From Effrenium voratum (lineage: Eukaryota > Sar > Dinophyceae > Suessiales > Symbiodiniaceae): a stretch of 64,000 nucleotides of DNA. Below, piece after piece: positions 1 through 10,364 of the stretch. The notes below the pieces were generated by a model. That model had not been told where the DNA came from. It worked only from the letters and a program-made list of their open reading frames with translations, and did no database searches. The DNA is taken from assembly GCA_963377175.1 (NCBI GenBank), contig CAUJNA010003239.1, positions 1,738,570 to 1,802,569 of the forward strand, in the 5' to 3' direction. Made by a program: the position numbers and the translations under genes. Every line of letters starts with the position of its first letter. Position 1 is the stretch's first letter.

Positions 1-194
1 ACTTAAGATTAGCATCTAAAGGCGGAGCGGTGGGACCCAGTGCGCACTGCGAACATGAGACCCTCTCAGGGATCGGCGTGGTTGGTGCGATAAAACTGGA
101 GTTTTTGCGATTTCCAACTTGCCCGCGCGACCCTCTGCGAGGATCGGCGTGGTCGGTGCGCCAAAACTGGTTTTTGCGTTTTCTTGCGGGGCTC

Positions 195-532
195 GCGCGA
201 CCCCTCACTTTGCGCTTGCCCTGCGCATGCCTCTATGCATTTCACTGTTTACTTTCCCTGCGCATGCCTCTATGTGTTTCACTGTCTACTTTCTTGCGCA
301 CGCATCTACGCCCTCTGCACTTGCCCTACGCATGCCTCTATGCGTTTCACTGTCTACTTTCTTGCGCGTGCCTCTATGCGTTTCACTGTCGGCTTTCTCT
401 GTGCGTTGCGTTTCACTGTGCGCTCTCCCTACGCATGCCTCTATGCGTTTCACTCTACACTTGCCCTATGCGTGCCTCTCTGCATCTCACTGTGCACTTT
501 CTCCACGCGTGCCTCTAAGCGTTTCATGGTCT
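195..532 (+). repeat. Degenerate minisatellite, left arm
   Basis: The sequence repeats variants of gcctctatgcgtttcact followed by g/ctactttc every 30-60 bases. All three forward frames stay open because the unit lacks stops, which produces spurious ORFs of 160-195 codons rich in MPLCVSL-type peptides. The same unit recurs in reverse orientation at 1085-1560, so the two blocks form a large imperfect inverted pair. Confidence 0.85.
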
Positions 533-539
533 ATTTTCC

Positions 540-655
540 GACTTTGCAGCCGGAGCTGCGGGGACGTGCCTCGCGTGCTACTTTTGTACTTAACAGTTAC
601 GACTTTGCAGCCGGAGCTGCGGGACGTACTTCGCGTATTTCTTTCGTACTTAGAA
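540..655 (+). repeat. 61-bp tandem duplication
   Basis: A unit beginning gactttgcagccggagctgc starts at 540 and again at 601. Both copies continue with a ggacgt..cgcgt..ttcgtactta core, with a few substitutions and indels. Nothing coding is evident. Confidence 0.8.
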
Positions 656-718
656 GCAGCGGCTTGGCAGCCTGATCCCCGCAGACGGTCGCGCGCAGAA
701 AGCTGAGATTTGCGAAAA

Positions 719-1085
719 TTTACACGGGGCCGCAGCGAGAGCGCTCTGACCCGCACAATCTACGCACAGGGTCGGGCGCGCGAAGATTCGCACGGGACCA
801 TAGCGAGAGCGATCCGACACGCACGATCCACGCAGAGGGTCGCGCGCAGAGCAGAAAACGCAAAAACAAACAAACAAACAAACAAACAAACAAACAAACA
901 AACAAACAAACAAACAAGTTTTTGCACCTCGATCGCGCCGACCCCCGCAGACAGAAGGTCGCGCACGCGCCGCAAGAAAACACCCAAAACTTCCAGTATT
1001 TGCACATCGACCACGCCGACCCACGCAGAGGGCCGCCCGCGAATCGCAAAAATCTCTAAGTTTTGCGCCTCGACCGCGCCATGGA
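719..1085 (-). repeat. Dispersed repeat family, reverse orientation
   Basis: Several copies of the reverse complement of the module ccctctgcg-ggatcggcgtggtcg-gcaaaaac lie here. Forward copies occur at about 59-175 and three to four more at 35450-35685. The module is interrupted by the (CAAA)n tract at 861-917. No protein is recognised in any frame. Confidence 0.75.
861..917 (+). repeat. (CAAA)n microsatellite
   Basis: About 14 near-perfect caaa tetranucleotides. The tract sits inside the inverted dispersed-repeat block, near the symmetry centre of the 0.2-1.56 kb inverted pair. Confidence 0.97.
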
Positions 1086-1560
1086 TGAGGCAAGTACAGA
1101 GTGAAGCGCATAGACGCACGCACGTGGAAGGTAGACAGTGAAATGCACACAGGCACGCCTAGGGCACGTGCAGAGTGAAGCGCATAGATGCAGGCACAGG
1201 GAAAGTAAACAGTGAAATGCATAGCGGCACGCAGCGCAGAGAAAGTAGACAGTGAATTGCACAGAGGCATGCGTAGGGCAAGTGCAGAGTGAAGTGCGTA
1301 GACGCATGCGCATGGAAAAAAGTAGGCAGCGAAACGCAGAGACGTGTGCGCAGGGTAGACAGTGAAATGCTTAGAGGCATGCGTAGGGCAAGTACAGAGT
1401 GAAGCTCTTAGATGCACGCACAAGGAAAGTAGACAGTGTGAAATGCATAGAGGCAAGCGCAGGGAAAGTAGACAGTGAAACGCGTAGAGGCATGCCCATG
1501 GAAAGTAGACAGTGAAACACATAGAGACACGCACAGGGAAAGTAGACAGTGATATGCATA
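1085..1560 (-). repeat. Degenerate minisatellite, right arm
   Basis: This is the reverse-oriented partner of 195-532: units such as agtgaaacgcgtagaggcat separated by g..aaagtagac. About a dozen copies are visible. The long minus-strand ORF across this block (650-1597) is a stop-free reading of the repeat and is not called a gene. Confidence 0.85.
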
Positions 1561-1639
1561 ACAAGTGGAAAATGGACGGATTCAGGCTGCGTGTCATGGA
1601 AAATACTTTCGGGCCACCCGTCTTCTAGTTTTCGAAATA

Positions 1640-1940
1640 GGACCTTGTTTTTCTGCTCGCGAGCATACGTACACACGTCCGAACACACGCGCCCGCCGTC
1701 CGTACGGCCGCGCGCGCATCCGTCCGCCCACCCGCGCATATTTCCGCACGTCCGCGTAGATGCCCGCAAAAACGTCACACGCCGCCCGTGGTTCCGCGCG
1801 CGTTTCCGTGCACACGCGCGTACGCCGCCCGCGCGTTCGCGCACGTATCCGCACATACATCCGCTAAGCCTTGCCTGTAGCAGTAACTCTTTGCCGCCAT
1901 TTTACCTTAATTTTTCTCCCAATTTCGTGGAACAGGATTT
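1640..1940. other. CG-rich spacer, no gene seen
   Basis: A stretch rich in cgcacg, cgcccg and cgtccg words (about 1660-1865) followed by ordinary sequence. No conserved peptide, RNA gene or clear repeat period was recognised. Confidence 0.5.
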
Positions 1941-1944
1941 CCTT

Positions 1945-2975
1945 CAATGTCTCTCGGAACAGCGAGTTTTCTGATCGGCGGTCACGTAGGGCCATTGCGC
2001 CTCATTGATTTCAAGGTCGGCGTCCTGATCATTGTATGCTTTTTGTGTTCTGAAGGTCATCTGATCCGTCGCCTTTTCGGTGAGAATACCTCCAGCGCTG
2101 GACGGTGTCGGAACATGAGGAATGGTTCTTCATCATCTGGATCCAGTGGTACCTTGGCTGGACTGTTCTGACAGTCACTCTGGTTTCTTCCCAGTTTTCT
2201 GCTCTTTCACAAGACTGCTTTGCACTGAGGTTCTTGTGTTTCTGCTTGCTCAAGGTTTGACAGCTCAATCTCTTCGTCATCGTTCTCGTTCTGTAGAACA
2301 CTCAAAGTAATGTTTTTGCCGTTCGCCCGGTGTCTTACAGGGTGGCACCAACGAGCCTCGTGGTGGGTCGGCAGGCGGTATGGGATGGCTAGTTTGGTGG
2401 ACGTGGATCCGAAGGAGGATCTGACATGTGATTCTCGGTCTCGAAAGTCTCGGCTCATCAGGCGGATACAGCGGATGTGCTGCGATGGGCATCGGCCCTG
2501 CAAGATCGACCAGAGCATGTCTTGCACCTACATGCCAAAAAGCTTCACAGGTGCTCTTGTCACACTGAAGAGTGTGCTCTATAGTCGTGTACAAGTTCCT
2601 CGTTTCACCAATGCTGAGGAGTATCCGTACAGCGCCCCTTTGTTTCGATTGAAAAGATTCTCACGCTCGTGTTTTCTTCCCTTTGCCTTTTCCCTACTAC
2701 GCCTGGTCGTCATTGGCCTTGCCGTCTGCGCGGCTCCTCCGAAAGGGCTGCCCTTTTTGCCTTTGATTTTCCTTTTCTTCTCCCTGATCGCAAATTCCGC
2801 CCTGACGCTTTTTTGACTGTCAAGGACACAGAATGCCTCTTCATCTTCAGCGCCCATGAAACCTTCGCTTCCGTTGCTCGAGGATGTAGAAGATGGGTTG
2901 GAGTTCTGGATCTGATGAAGATGTCGCGATACTGTGTCTTTAGCATCTCATATGTGTAATTGTCCAACTGACATT
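1945..2975 (-). pseudogene. Eroded coding remnant, family unknown
   Basis: Two minus-strand readings look like protein rather than repeat. At about 2860-2580 there is a Lys/Arg-rich stretch (REKKRKIKGKKG, then SREKAKGRKHERE) preceded by FMGAEDEEAF. At about 2527-2050 an acidic stretch (QNENDDEEIELSNLEQ) continues past an in-frame stop into PDDEEPFLMFRHRP and SPKRRRIR. Frames change between the two parts and several stops interrupt them. A basic block after an acidic one resembles the C-terminal part of a retroelement gag, but no zinc knuckle or protease motif is present, so the family is not assigned. Confidence 0.35.
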
Positions 2976-3029
2976 GCACAAATCCGTCTTGCTCTTGGCT
3001 GATCTGATAGTGTTGAATGCAGAACCTCC

Positions 3030-3450
3030 AACTTTGGTGCCAATTTTCTGCAATTTACCCCAATTTTGTAGGCAAATTACCCCCTAATTTTGTGGGCAGT
3101 TACGCCCAGTTTTGTTTGTAATTTACAACCAGTTTTGTGGGCCATTTACCCCCCAATTTTGTCAGCAATTTACCACCAAAATTGGTGGTAAATGACTTGC
3201 TATTTACCCTAAATTTTGGAACTTGGGTGTAAATAACGAGTAAAATTGTGGGTGTATCTTCGTATACCGTTGGGAAACCTGGACTCGTTGTTAACCCCAA
3301 AGTTCCCAAAATTGGGGGGGGGTTATAACAAGTCCCAAACTTGGGGTAAAATACCTCAAAATTGGGTTACCCACAAATTGTGGTAAATTACCCACAAAAT
3401 TGGTGGTAAATTACCCCCAACATTTCTCCCAAAGTACTCCCAATTTGCCA
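3030..3450. repeat. AT-rich degenerate tandem repeat
   Basis: Roughly 20-30 base units built on aatttaccccc-aattttg-tgggc, with several units inverted locally (for example aattggtggtaaat beside accaccaaaattggtgg). AT content is clearly higher than in the flanks. No coding potential. Confidence 0.8.
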
Positions 3451-4059
3451 AATGTCCTCCAAATATGTTCCTACGATATATACACAATTTCCCTTAGTTT
3501 GCTCACAATTTACCGCCAAAATTAATGTCCCTCCTTGCCCGCGTAAAGAAGGCATGCAACTTATTGATAAAGGCAAGCCCTAAATACTCCGTACACACGT
3601 GCCTCCCACCCGCGCGGTCACCCGTACACCTCAGCCGCCACACAGCACGTCGACATTTGCTGTAAGCTCTTGGAAAATTGGAAAAGAAGCTTCATGCGCC
3701 AAAGTCGAGCTCTCAGCTCTCAGGAGCTTGACGACACTGGTCGGGCAGGCACCAAGCCAGTTGAGCAGCGCCCACACTCAGGTTCTGGTGTTACCAACAT
3801 GGATCAGGCGGGGGGGGAAGAAGAAAAGTGGCAAAGTGCCGCCGACATTGCTCGGCGTTGGACGCCTAAGAGAGGTAGAGGATATCCCCGCCAAGTGTCT
3901 GATATGTGGGCTTTCGGGGAGCGGGTCTGGAGAAACAAGGGTCCCAGGCTCGAATCCCCCTGCCGCCTGAGGCTTGCGCTTCGTTTTGCTGAAAACTTTG
4001 GACTTCCCGTGGAAACACGGTGTTTTTGGACTTTTTTTCCACCTTCTTCAAGTGAATTG

Positions 4060-4363
4060 CAACGGGAATTGCATGGAGGGGGAATGAAGGGGAAACGAAA
4101 GGAAATGACAGACAGTGACGAGGAAATCAACGGACACGCAGGGAGATGTAGGGAAATCACTGGCAATGAGTGGGACATACATGGAAAGTAAGCGGACATA
4201 CAGAGACAATGACAGGGAAACGCAAATGGAATTGAAGAAAAAATGCTAGGAAATGACGGGACATGAAAGGAAATGAAGGGGAATGAAGAGGCAATCAAGT
4301 GCCAAAAAAGGGGGGAGGAGAAAGGGGGTAGAAGCGAGAGAGAGAGGATGGGGAGAGAGAGAA

Positions 4364-4396
<33 letters not shown>

Positions 4397-4565
4397 CAAA
4401 GAAAGAAAGAGAGAGAGAGAGAGAGAGAAAGAAAGAGAAAGAGAGAGAGAAAGAGAGAGAGGAAGGGAGGAAGGGAGGAAGGAGAGAAGCAAGGGGGGGA
4501 CAGGAGGAAGGGAGAGAAGGGAGAGAAGGGAGAGGAGGGAAGGACAGGAAAGGTGGGAGGGGTCA
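4060..4565 (+). repeat. 500-base purine-rich strand with (GA)n core
   Basis: The plus strand is mostly purine from about 4060, first as gggaaatga-like words, then (GA)n and (GAAA) variants at 4334-4475, then ggaaggga units to 4565. ORFs on both strands are low-complexity readings (RERE or SLSLSL) and are not genes. Confidence 0.92.
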
Positions 4566-4649
4566 ATGTTGGCGGACTGAGCCGGAGGCTTGAAAGTTAA
4601 TCTTTCTGTTCTCTGTGCTTCAGCTGTTGTACGCCGACCTACTTCCTAT

Positions 4650-4770
4650 CATCCTCCTGTAGTCTTCCTGCAAGCTTCCTGTAGTGTTGCCGTAGTATTC
4701 CTCTAGTCTTCCGAACGTCGTACGGTAGTCTTCCCGCGGTCTTGCAGTCTTCCAGCAGTCTTCGCGTACT
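4650..4770 (+). repeat. Short degenerate repeat cttcctgtagt
   Basis: About nine variants of gtagtcttcc(t/c)gc follow each other at 11-14 base spacing. The minus reading gives RLLEDCK/GRLQEDD-like peptides, which is a by-product of the repeat. Confidence 0.7.
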
Positions 4771-4979
4771 TGTTTTTCCGCTTAGGTGGGCCTGAGGCTT
4801 GCTGGAGCAATCACATGGATGTCGGTTGGTTTTCAACTTGTTACTAGACAGGTCTTTATATATTTATATATATCGAAGAAGCACGCGCCTTGGTCTATTC
4901 CAGGCCTCACTATCATCGCCGACAAAAGTTGTGGGCTCTGCTCAGATGCGCTGCGAGATGACACTTCGCTCTAAGCAGC

Positions 4980-5560
4980 TGAGCACCTAGCCCGTCTTGG
5001 GCACGGCGCAAAGGCGCTGACACCAACATCCCGGAAAGGGAGCAAACCTCATGACGCAAACACGCTGACGACTAGATGCTGATGGGCGAAACTCTCTCTT
5101 AACTCGGCGCTGTTTGGTCCGGGCTCAGGGCTGTCGTTGGGCTAAGGTGCTCCAAATGAACACACGTTAGCGTGGCACAAAAGCTCAAAGACCAAAAGGA
5201 CTAAGACTAGGACGCCCCCCCCCCCCGCCCCAAATTCCAGGTTGCGATCAAGGCAGCAACAGCTGGTTCGTGGATCGGTCCAAGCCTTTTCACAACGGAA
5301 ACCCTGGGACTCACTTTGATTGCATCACGGAAAATGCCGCCTTCTTGCCAGTCATGGCGTCAGCAAGGTCCGGAGCCGCGTGAGGGCCTCAGAAGCGCCT
5401 ACCTCAAAGTCCTGCCTCAGTGGCGTCTGAACAAAAGTTTTGCCTTTCCCATCAACGCCATCCTTACTTGGCCGCAGCCAACTGAACAACTGCTTGGCCT
5501 CTGGGCTGGGCTCTGGTGGGGTCAGGTGCGGTCGAATAGGATCGGTTGGGGTCGGGTGGG
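4980..5560. other. Spacer with poly-C tract
   Basis: No gene recognised. It contains a C-run at 5214-5226. It would lie 3' of the minus-strand host locus ending near 5569 and may include its last intron or UTR, but nothing in the sequence proves this. Confidence 0.4.
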
Positions 5561-5568
5561 CATGCTAC

Positions 5569-5750
5569 CGTCTTGGAGCTGCGTGTTGAGTACAGCGCGG
5601 AGATACATGTTGGGACTGGCCTGGCCGGCATCCTCCACAAACTGCTCATCCACATCCTGGAAATGGGTGTCTCCCGCAACAAGGAAAGTTCTAGGTGACC
5701 CCACAAAGTTGATTCCTTGTTTCCAAACGGGAAAGTCCTTTGGCAGACAC
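5569..5750 (-). CDS. Candidate exon of minus-strand host gene (most 3' seen)
   Basis: The minus strand encodes a 60-residue soluble, well-mixed segment containing LPKDFPVWKQGINF, then FLVAGDTHFQDVDEQF, then GQASPNMYLRAVL. A candidate acceptor (ctctgcag, followed by gtgtctg) precedes it and a donor (caagacg, then gtagcat) follows it. Composition is balanced and unlike the repeat-derived ORFs around it. I do not recognise the family. It appears to be the downstream-most of a series of minus-strand exons reaching to 10064. Strand and frame are inferred from protein-like composition plus splice signals only. Confidence 0.5.
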
Positions 5751-6825
5751 CTGCAGAGCTCCTCTGCTGCTTTTTGGACCTTGTCTACTTTACTTTTCTT
5801 CCGGTTGCGTGTCGGGGCGGGAGCGAATGCGTTTGCGAGCTACATGGAGCTTCATCACGAGGTATGTTAAAAATTGTGGTGGCTTAGAGAAGCAAGAGAA
5901 CAGTGCAAGAAACAAACATTTGATAAATGCCTAGCTCCAAAAACCGCTCCTGCCCAGGACTAAAGGCTTGGGGCTGCAAAGGAACGACCGGCGCTTGCAG
6001 AACTGCAAACTTGAAGCGAGGCGGCACCCGACCTTCCGCCGCAGGGCTAAGCCAACGAGCGCTGCGAAGGTCATCTTGCTCCTGGCAGGAAATTCTTGGC
6101 AGGAAATGCCTTTACACGCCGGTCAATTCGCTACCCAGAATTCTTGCCTCAAGGGTCTCTCGAAGAATTAGCTGTTCGGACTGACCTCTTCAGCACCCGG
6201 CGCACGCGCATCCTGGTCGCACTACCATGCAAGTACTGCATGTTCAGGCCCAATTCCAAGCTTTGCTGGGGGTTCCCCGCAAACTCTGCGTGAACTGCCG
6301 CCGGGCCACAACAAAGCATCCAACCTCGGTCAGGAGAGCTATAGGGCTGCTCTTTGAGATGGGGAAACCAACTCCAGCCTAGCCGTCAAGGCTCCAAGGC
6401 GCTCAGCCGTGGTGCACCCTGAGACACCCTAATGTGTTAGCATTCAAGGATTTTAGCTGAGGCGCTGAACTTCCTGTCCTCAACCAGTGTTCGGCTCTCT
6501 TGGGCCTGTTAGAGCAGCAGGGCTCTACAGCATGTCGAAACATGCGGGGTCACTACCATGCAGCCCACAAGGTGTGTCAGTGCTAGACCACAGCATGGCT
6601 TAAAGCTTCACACGGGGTCCATAACTGTGATTGCCGCCAGGTTTGTTTTAGAAAAAACGGTGCGCTCCAAGACTGACAACATAAGGATGTGTGTCACCCA
6701 CCAAGAAACAAGCAGGCCAGTCTGAGAGCACTTTAGGCACCTAACGAAGAACAGGTGCAGCCCCCCCCCCCCCACCTCCCGCTCTCGGCCGCCCCCGACC
6801 CCGATCCAAGGCACTTGGTCAGCAC

Positions 6826-6916
6826 CTTCTGCGGAACTGAAGGCAAGGAGTCGGGCTCTTTGGCCACCGTCTGAATCAGCTGCAGCAACTCGTCCGCTTG
6901 TCTCAGGAATCCCTGG
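6826..6916 (-). CDS. Candidate exon of minus-strand host gene
   Basis: A 91-base segment between an acceptor gtttttgaacag and a donor gcagaag|gtgctg. It reads QGFLRQADELLQL then IQTVAKEPDSLPSVPQK, an amphipathic, probably helical peptide. No family recognised. A C-run of about 14 lies just beyond its 3' side (6759-6773). Confidence 0.5.
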
Positions 6917-7341
6917 CTGTTCAAAAACGAGCAAGGCCCTGGCTCCGGAGCTATGTAGTGATTCAGTTTTGGCGGAATACTATTTCAGCTGTGGGCGTAC
7001 TCATTCTAGGCCCGTGTGCCACCCACAAACCCATGCGCCGACTGCCCTCTGCGAACAAGAGCAGAAAAGCTCCTGGTTGGCACCTAGTTCCTTTTTGGGG
7101 ATCTTCCTGATTGCACCTCAGTGGGTAGGAAATATTTGAACTGCTGAACGTTGCCGTGCATTCCGGTCTCCCTGCAAGGCGTTCTTTGATTCTGTTTGGG
7201 AAGGGAGAAGCGTCTACAATCCTAGTCACCACGTTCTGTGCAAGACTCATCAATCCAGGCCAAAAAGCCTTTTTTGCTGTCTTCAATTCTGCCCAACTGG
7301 GAAGACTTCCACAACTGCCTCCCAACCCGAATGAACCCTAC

Positions 7342-7461
7342 CGACATCCACCGCCTTGTCTCGGGCCTTGGCCCGGAGGTGCTTCAGCAGCACGAAGAAA
7401 AGCTCCCTGGTGCCCAGCGTCTGCACCAGCTCCCTATCGGAGTTGCGCAGGCGCCCCGTCG
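7342..7461 (-). CDS. Candidate exon of minus-strand host gene
   Basis: A 120-base segment with an acceptor gactcatattag and a donor gatgtcg|gtaggg. The reading includes RLRNSDRELVQTLGTRELFF and VLLKHLRAKARDKAVDV, a strongly helical, charged peptide typical of real coding sequence. The plus strand also has an open frame here, but its peptide is less protein-like. Family not recognised. Confidence 0.55.
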
Positions 7462-7587
7462 CTAATATGAGTCCCTAAGTCAAAAGAAGGCGTGAGGTAT
7501 GAAAGAGTGGTTGAAGACCGCCCCGTCTGGGCAGGTCACACAAAGTGGCTGGGATGCAACAATGCACGTAAAGAAAACCAATGTTGC

Positions 7588-7682
7588 TACCACCACTACC
7601 ACCACCACTACTACTGCTACAACTGCTACTGCTACCACCACCACAACAAGCACTACCGCCACTACCCTACTACCACTACTGC
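7588..7682 (+). repeat. (ACC/TAC)n trinucleotide tract
   Basis: Interrupted ccaccac / ctactgc triplets for about 95 bases. It lies in a presumed intron or intergenic spacer upstream of the 7342-7461 exon. Confidence 0.92.
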
Positions 7683-8429
7683 CGAAGTTACCTTGTTGAT
7701 GGTCAATCGGTCCTGACGCCATTGACAGCACTACCACGTGCGTATTGAACCGGCTGCTGGGGTTCAACAAGGGGGCGCTCGCCTGAAGCAAGCCCGAGAC
7801 ACGCTAGAGAAGCAGAAGGCGTCAGAAGCTCTGCCACCCGCGCGCAGCACAATCCTTTTCCCCGACGCCGAGGCAGTGCAGCGAACCCAGTCAGTGGCTG
7901 GGTCTCGGCCCCCAATGGAATAAGGGTAGTTTCATACTCGTGTCCGCGTGTCGTTAAATCGCTTTGGATCATCAGTCCCGGTAACCCGGACTGCGTCGGA
8001 AAATTAAAAACAGCGAACGACAGCCCATAGGGCGTCATGTCAGTTTCAATCCAGACCCCGAGCCTCCAAAGGAGCGGTTAAATAATTTCCAGCCAAGCCA
8101 CGAGACTACGCTTGTAACAGCGGCCCAGCCAACCGGCCCAAGGAGGAGACTGGAAACATCAAGCAGAAGTTCTGGGTTAGCCTGGTTGGTATTTATGGGG
8201 TCGCAGTAGGGTCACCCGGTGGCAGCCCTCCTGACTTGCGTTGGACTTTGCTGTTTGCTTGCTTCTGCCCCAAAATTTTCCCCCCCTCCCCCCCCTTTCC
8301 AGAACCTTTGGTCGCGCCCGTCCTCAAACAAAGCTGCGCTCGAATAGTTTTCAGCAGCGGTCTCCAACTCTCGCGGTTGCTGCCCCAACTTAATTTTGGA
8401 AGGCCAAAAACCGGGGTGTCCACTCTTAC

Positions 8430-8473
8430 CCAGGTAAGGAAGGGCCGGCTTCTGCCGCCGCTCCTGGCGCTGG
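8430..8473 (-). CDS. Candidate 44-base micro-exon
   Basis: Flanked by an acceptor gcttgcctgcag and a strong donor tacctgg|gtaagag on the minus strand. One frame reads RQERRQKPALPYL. The good splice signals are the main support. The exon is short, so the frame is uncertain. Confidence 0.4.
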
Positions 8474-8524
8474 CTGCAGGCAAGCATTCACCCCACCTCT
8501 GCTTGCTTTCCTTTGACGGGGAGG

Positions 8525-8621
8525 GTCTGTGAGCTCGTTGCGCTGCTGACGACGCCCGGCGACTTCAATGTCCTCGCGCAGTAGGACCCCCCTCTGTTCT
8601 TGTTTCTCAGGCAGTTTTTCC
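8525..8621 (-). CDS. Candidate exon of minus-strand host gene
   Basis: The minus strand reads EKLPEKQEQRGVLL then REDIEVAGRRQQRNEL, a hydrophilic coiled-coil-like peptide, after an acceptor-like gatgaag. The downstream boundary is unclear: no good GT lies close by, and a GA or GC donor would be needed. Family not recognised. Confidence 0.4.
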
Positions 8622-8724
8622 CTTCATCCTGAACGCCAGGCAGGTACTGCCCGCGGGCTATTGGTGAAGCCTTGTGGGCGGCTCGGGGCCAGGTACCGGA
8701 GCTGGCGAGGGTCGACACCCTCAC

Positions 8725-8924
8725 GTAGTGATGCGGCTCATCGACGCGTGCCTTGGCCTTGGACATCGCCATGCCAGCTATTAATGCAAAAATGACGCTG
8801 CTCCGAAGCTGTTCTTCAACGTTTTGTGATCCTGTCAGCTTGCAAAAAAGCGCGCTGCATGCCGCGCGTGCCTTGCGCTGCAGCTTAGCCCCCTTGACAG
8901 TGCAGAAACCTTGTTTGAAATTTT
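8725..8924 (-). CDS. Candidate exon of minus-strand host gene
   Basis: A 200-base segment ending at a donor cactac|gtgagg. The reading contains KGAKLQRKARAACSALF, GSQNVEEQLRSSVIFAL and SKAKARVDEPHHY, with one short hydrophobic patch (VIFALIAGMAM). The composition is convincingly protein-like. The acceptor (ctcggcaag) is weaker than the donor. No domain recognised. Confidence 0.5.
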
Positions 8925-9439
8925 CTTGCCGAGGTTCCACGCCGCTGGCCAGCGCCTTGAATCTGTTGCTTGCTGAGGTCCATTGCCGACTGGCAGTTCG
9001 GCCTTGGCAACATACAGGAAATCCAGAGACGCTGTTTGCTGAGGTCCGACACTGGCTGGCCGGCGTCGCTCCCAGCCTACCTTTCCTGCATGCCTGGCGG
9101 TCTAGAGCTTTTCAACCCAAGCCCCGGGCTTGCCGCGCAAATCGGGATGTCTCCCTCGTCCTCTGCGCTGCTTCTACATCACCCCCTTAAAAATCCAAAT
9201 ATGTAAGTTAGTAGCTTTTGTGCTGCGGCGCCGCGCGTCTTGCCCCCGCAACTGCGCCGGGAATCCAAGCAGTTCGGCCCCGTCCTGGCCCGGATCCTGG
9301 GGTCTACGTGATCCGCCAAATAGTCCAAACCTGTGGACGCTTGCGTGTTTCAGTTTTGCTGAGGAGCCGCGCCGACTGCGCCGAACCCTCGGGGCAAGTA
9401 ACCTGCCGAACCGCTGCCGGTTGCAAGGCCCGTGGTGCC

Positions 9440-9575
9440 ACGGAAACAGCTTCTGCGAGTGAACCACGTCCGCTTGAGGCGCCTCTTTTCTAATTGCGTG
9501 TCTTCGCCCCGCTTTCTCTTCTGTTCCGCGCAGGTGTCGCGCCGACTCATGGCTCTTCGCTGCCGCTTGCACATT
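9440..9575 (-). CDS. Candidate basic coding segment
   Basis: The minus strand reads a very basic peptide (MCKRQRRAMSRRDTC, then EQKRKRGEDTQLEKRRLKR). An internal ag (gcggaacag) could be an acceptor. It could be one exon or two, and the boundaries are not determined. Nuclear or RNA-binding roles are possible from composition but not demonstrated. Confidence 0.3.
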
Positions 9576-9679
9576 TCGGAAATTTGTCGCAGCTCAGCGT
9601 TTGTCCGAATTATCTATAAGTATATGGGACACTTCCACACGCAGCACGCCGCGACCGAGCGCAGATTCTGTCGCCACGT

Positions 9680-9840
9680 TTAACCTTGCGGTTGGCTTGC
9701 CGGTGGTGGCCGTGGCCGCGCGCCTGCTCCTCGTGCCAACCGCGCGTGCCGCGGTACACGCACTGCTTGCGGTCTTTGACGCTCCTTTTGCGACTGCGTC
9801 TCTGCTTGCATTCCACGCCGGTCCGCAGAGCCTCGTATCT
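9680..9840 (-). CDS. Candidate basic coding segment
   Basis: The minus strand reads TGVECKQRRSRKRSVKD, then RKQCVYRGTRGWHEEQ, with good amino-acid mixture. It lies too close to the next segment (ending 9875) for a normal intron between them, so one of the two boundaries must be wrong or the frame shifts within a damaged gene. Confidence 0.3.
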
Positions 9841-9874
9841 CAAATGTCGCAGCTCAGAAGTCCGCCGCGCCCAC

Positions 9875-10064
9875 GTAAAGCCAGTCCACAATTTTCAGCT
9901 CAGGTTCGGCCTGAGCATCCCGAACCTCCATTTTGCGCCAGCTCTTCTGCCTGGAGGGAATCAGCACAAGAGGCAGCCGTCCTGCCCCAGCAAGGTTTTT
10001 CCGTGTCCACACCCAGGGGGTGCCCTGCTTCACACCTCGCGCCGCGTCCACGGCGTGTTCCATC
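9875..10064 (-). CDS. Candidate exon of minus-strand host gene (most 5' seen)
   Basis: The acceptor is excellent: ggttgttttttttcag directly precedes gATGGAACACG. The reading is MEHAVDAARGVKQGTPW, then LPLVLIPSRQKSW and EPELKIVDWLY, ending at a possible donor ttac|gtgggc. The internal ATG may be the start codon if the preceding intron is in the 5' UTR. Family not recognised. Confidence 0.5.
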
Positions 10065-10364
10065 CTGAAAAAAAACAACCAAGACCTAGACCGAGGGCAA
10101 CCAAAGGATCAAGAAAATCAACACTTGAGCCAACCCGAAAAGAGAAACGTCCGAACGGCTCAGGCTGCAGCAAATATGATTAAGTGAAGCAGCAACAGTT
10201 CCACACCGCGCGCCAATTATCGTATCCATGAAATTATGTTTCTCGGTTTTTCTTAATCCGCCGACCCCTTGTCCGCAAGGGCGAGGCGCATGGGAAGGGT
10301 GGCTACACATCTCGGAGGATCAAAGCTTGGTGTTCCGGCTATCCAAAATGATGTTTTCACCCTT

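Noticed and set aside
30..706. Three overlapping 160-195 codon ORFs at the left edge
   Set aside because: All three frames are open because of the minisatellite. Peptides repeat MPLCVSL-type blocks with the unit period.
3889..3957. Possible class II tRNA (gccaagtg A-box-like word and ggctcgaatcc B-box-like word)
   Set aside because: The stems do not pair and the A box has several mismatches. A single near-B-box is expected by chance several times in 64 kb.
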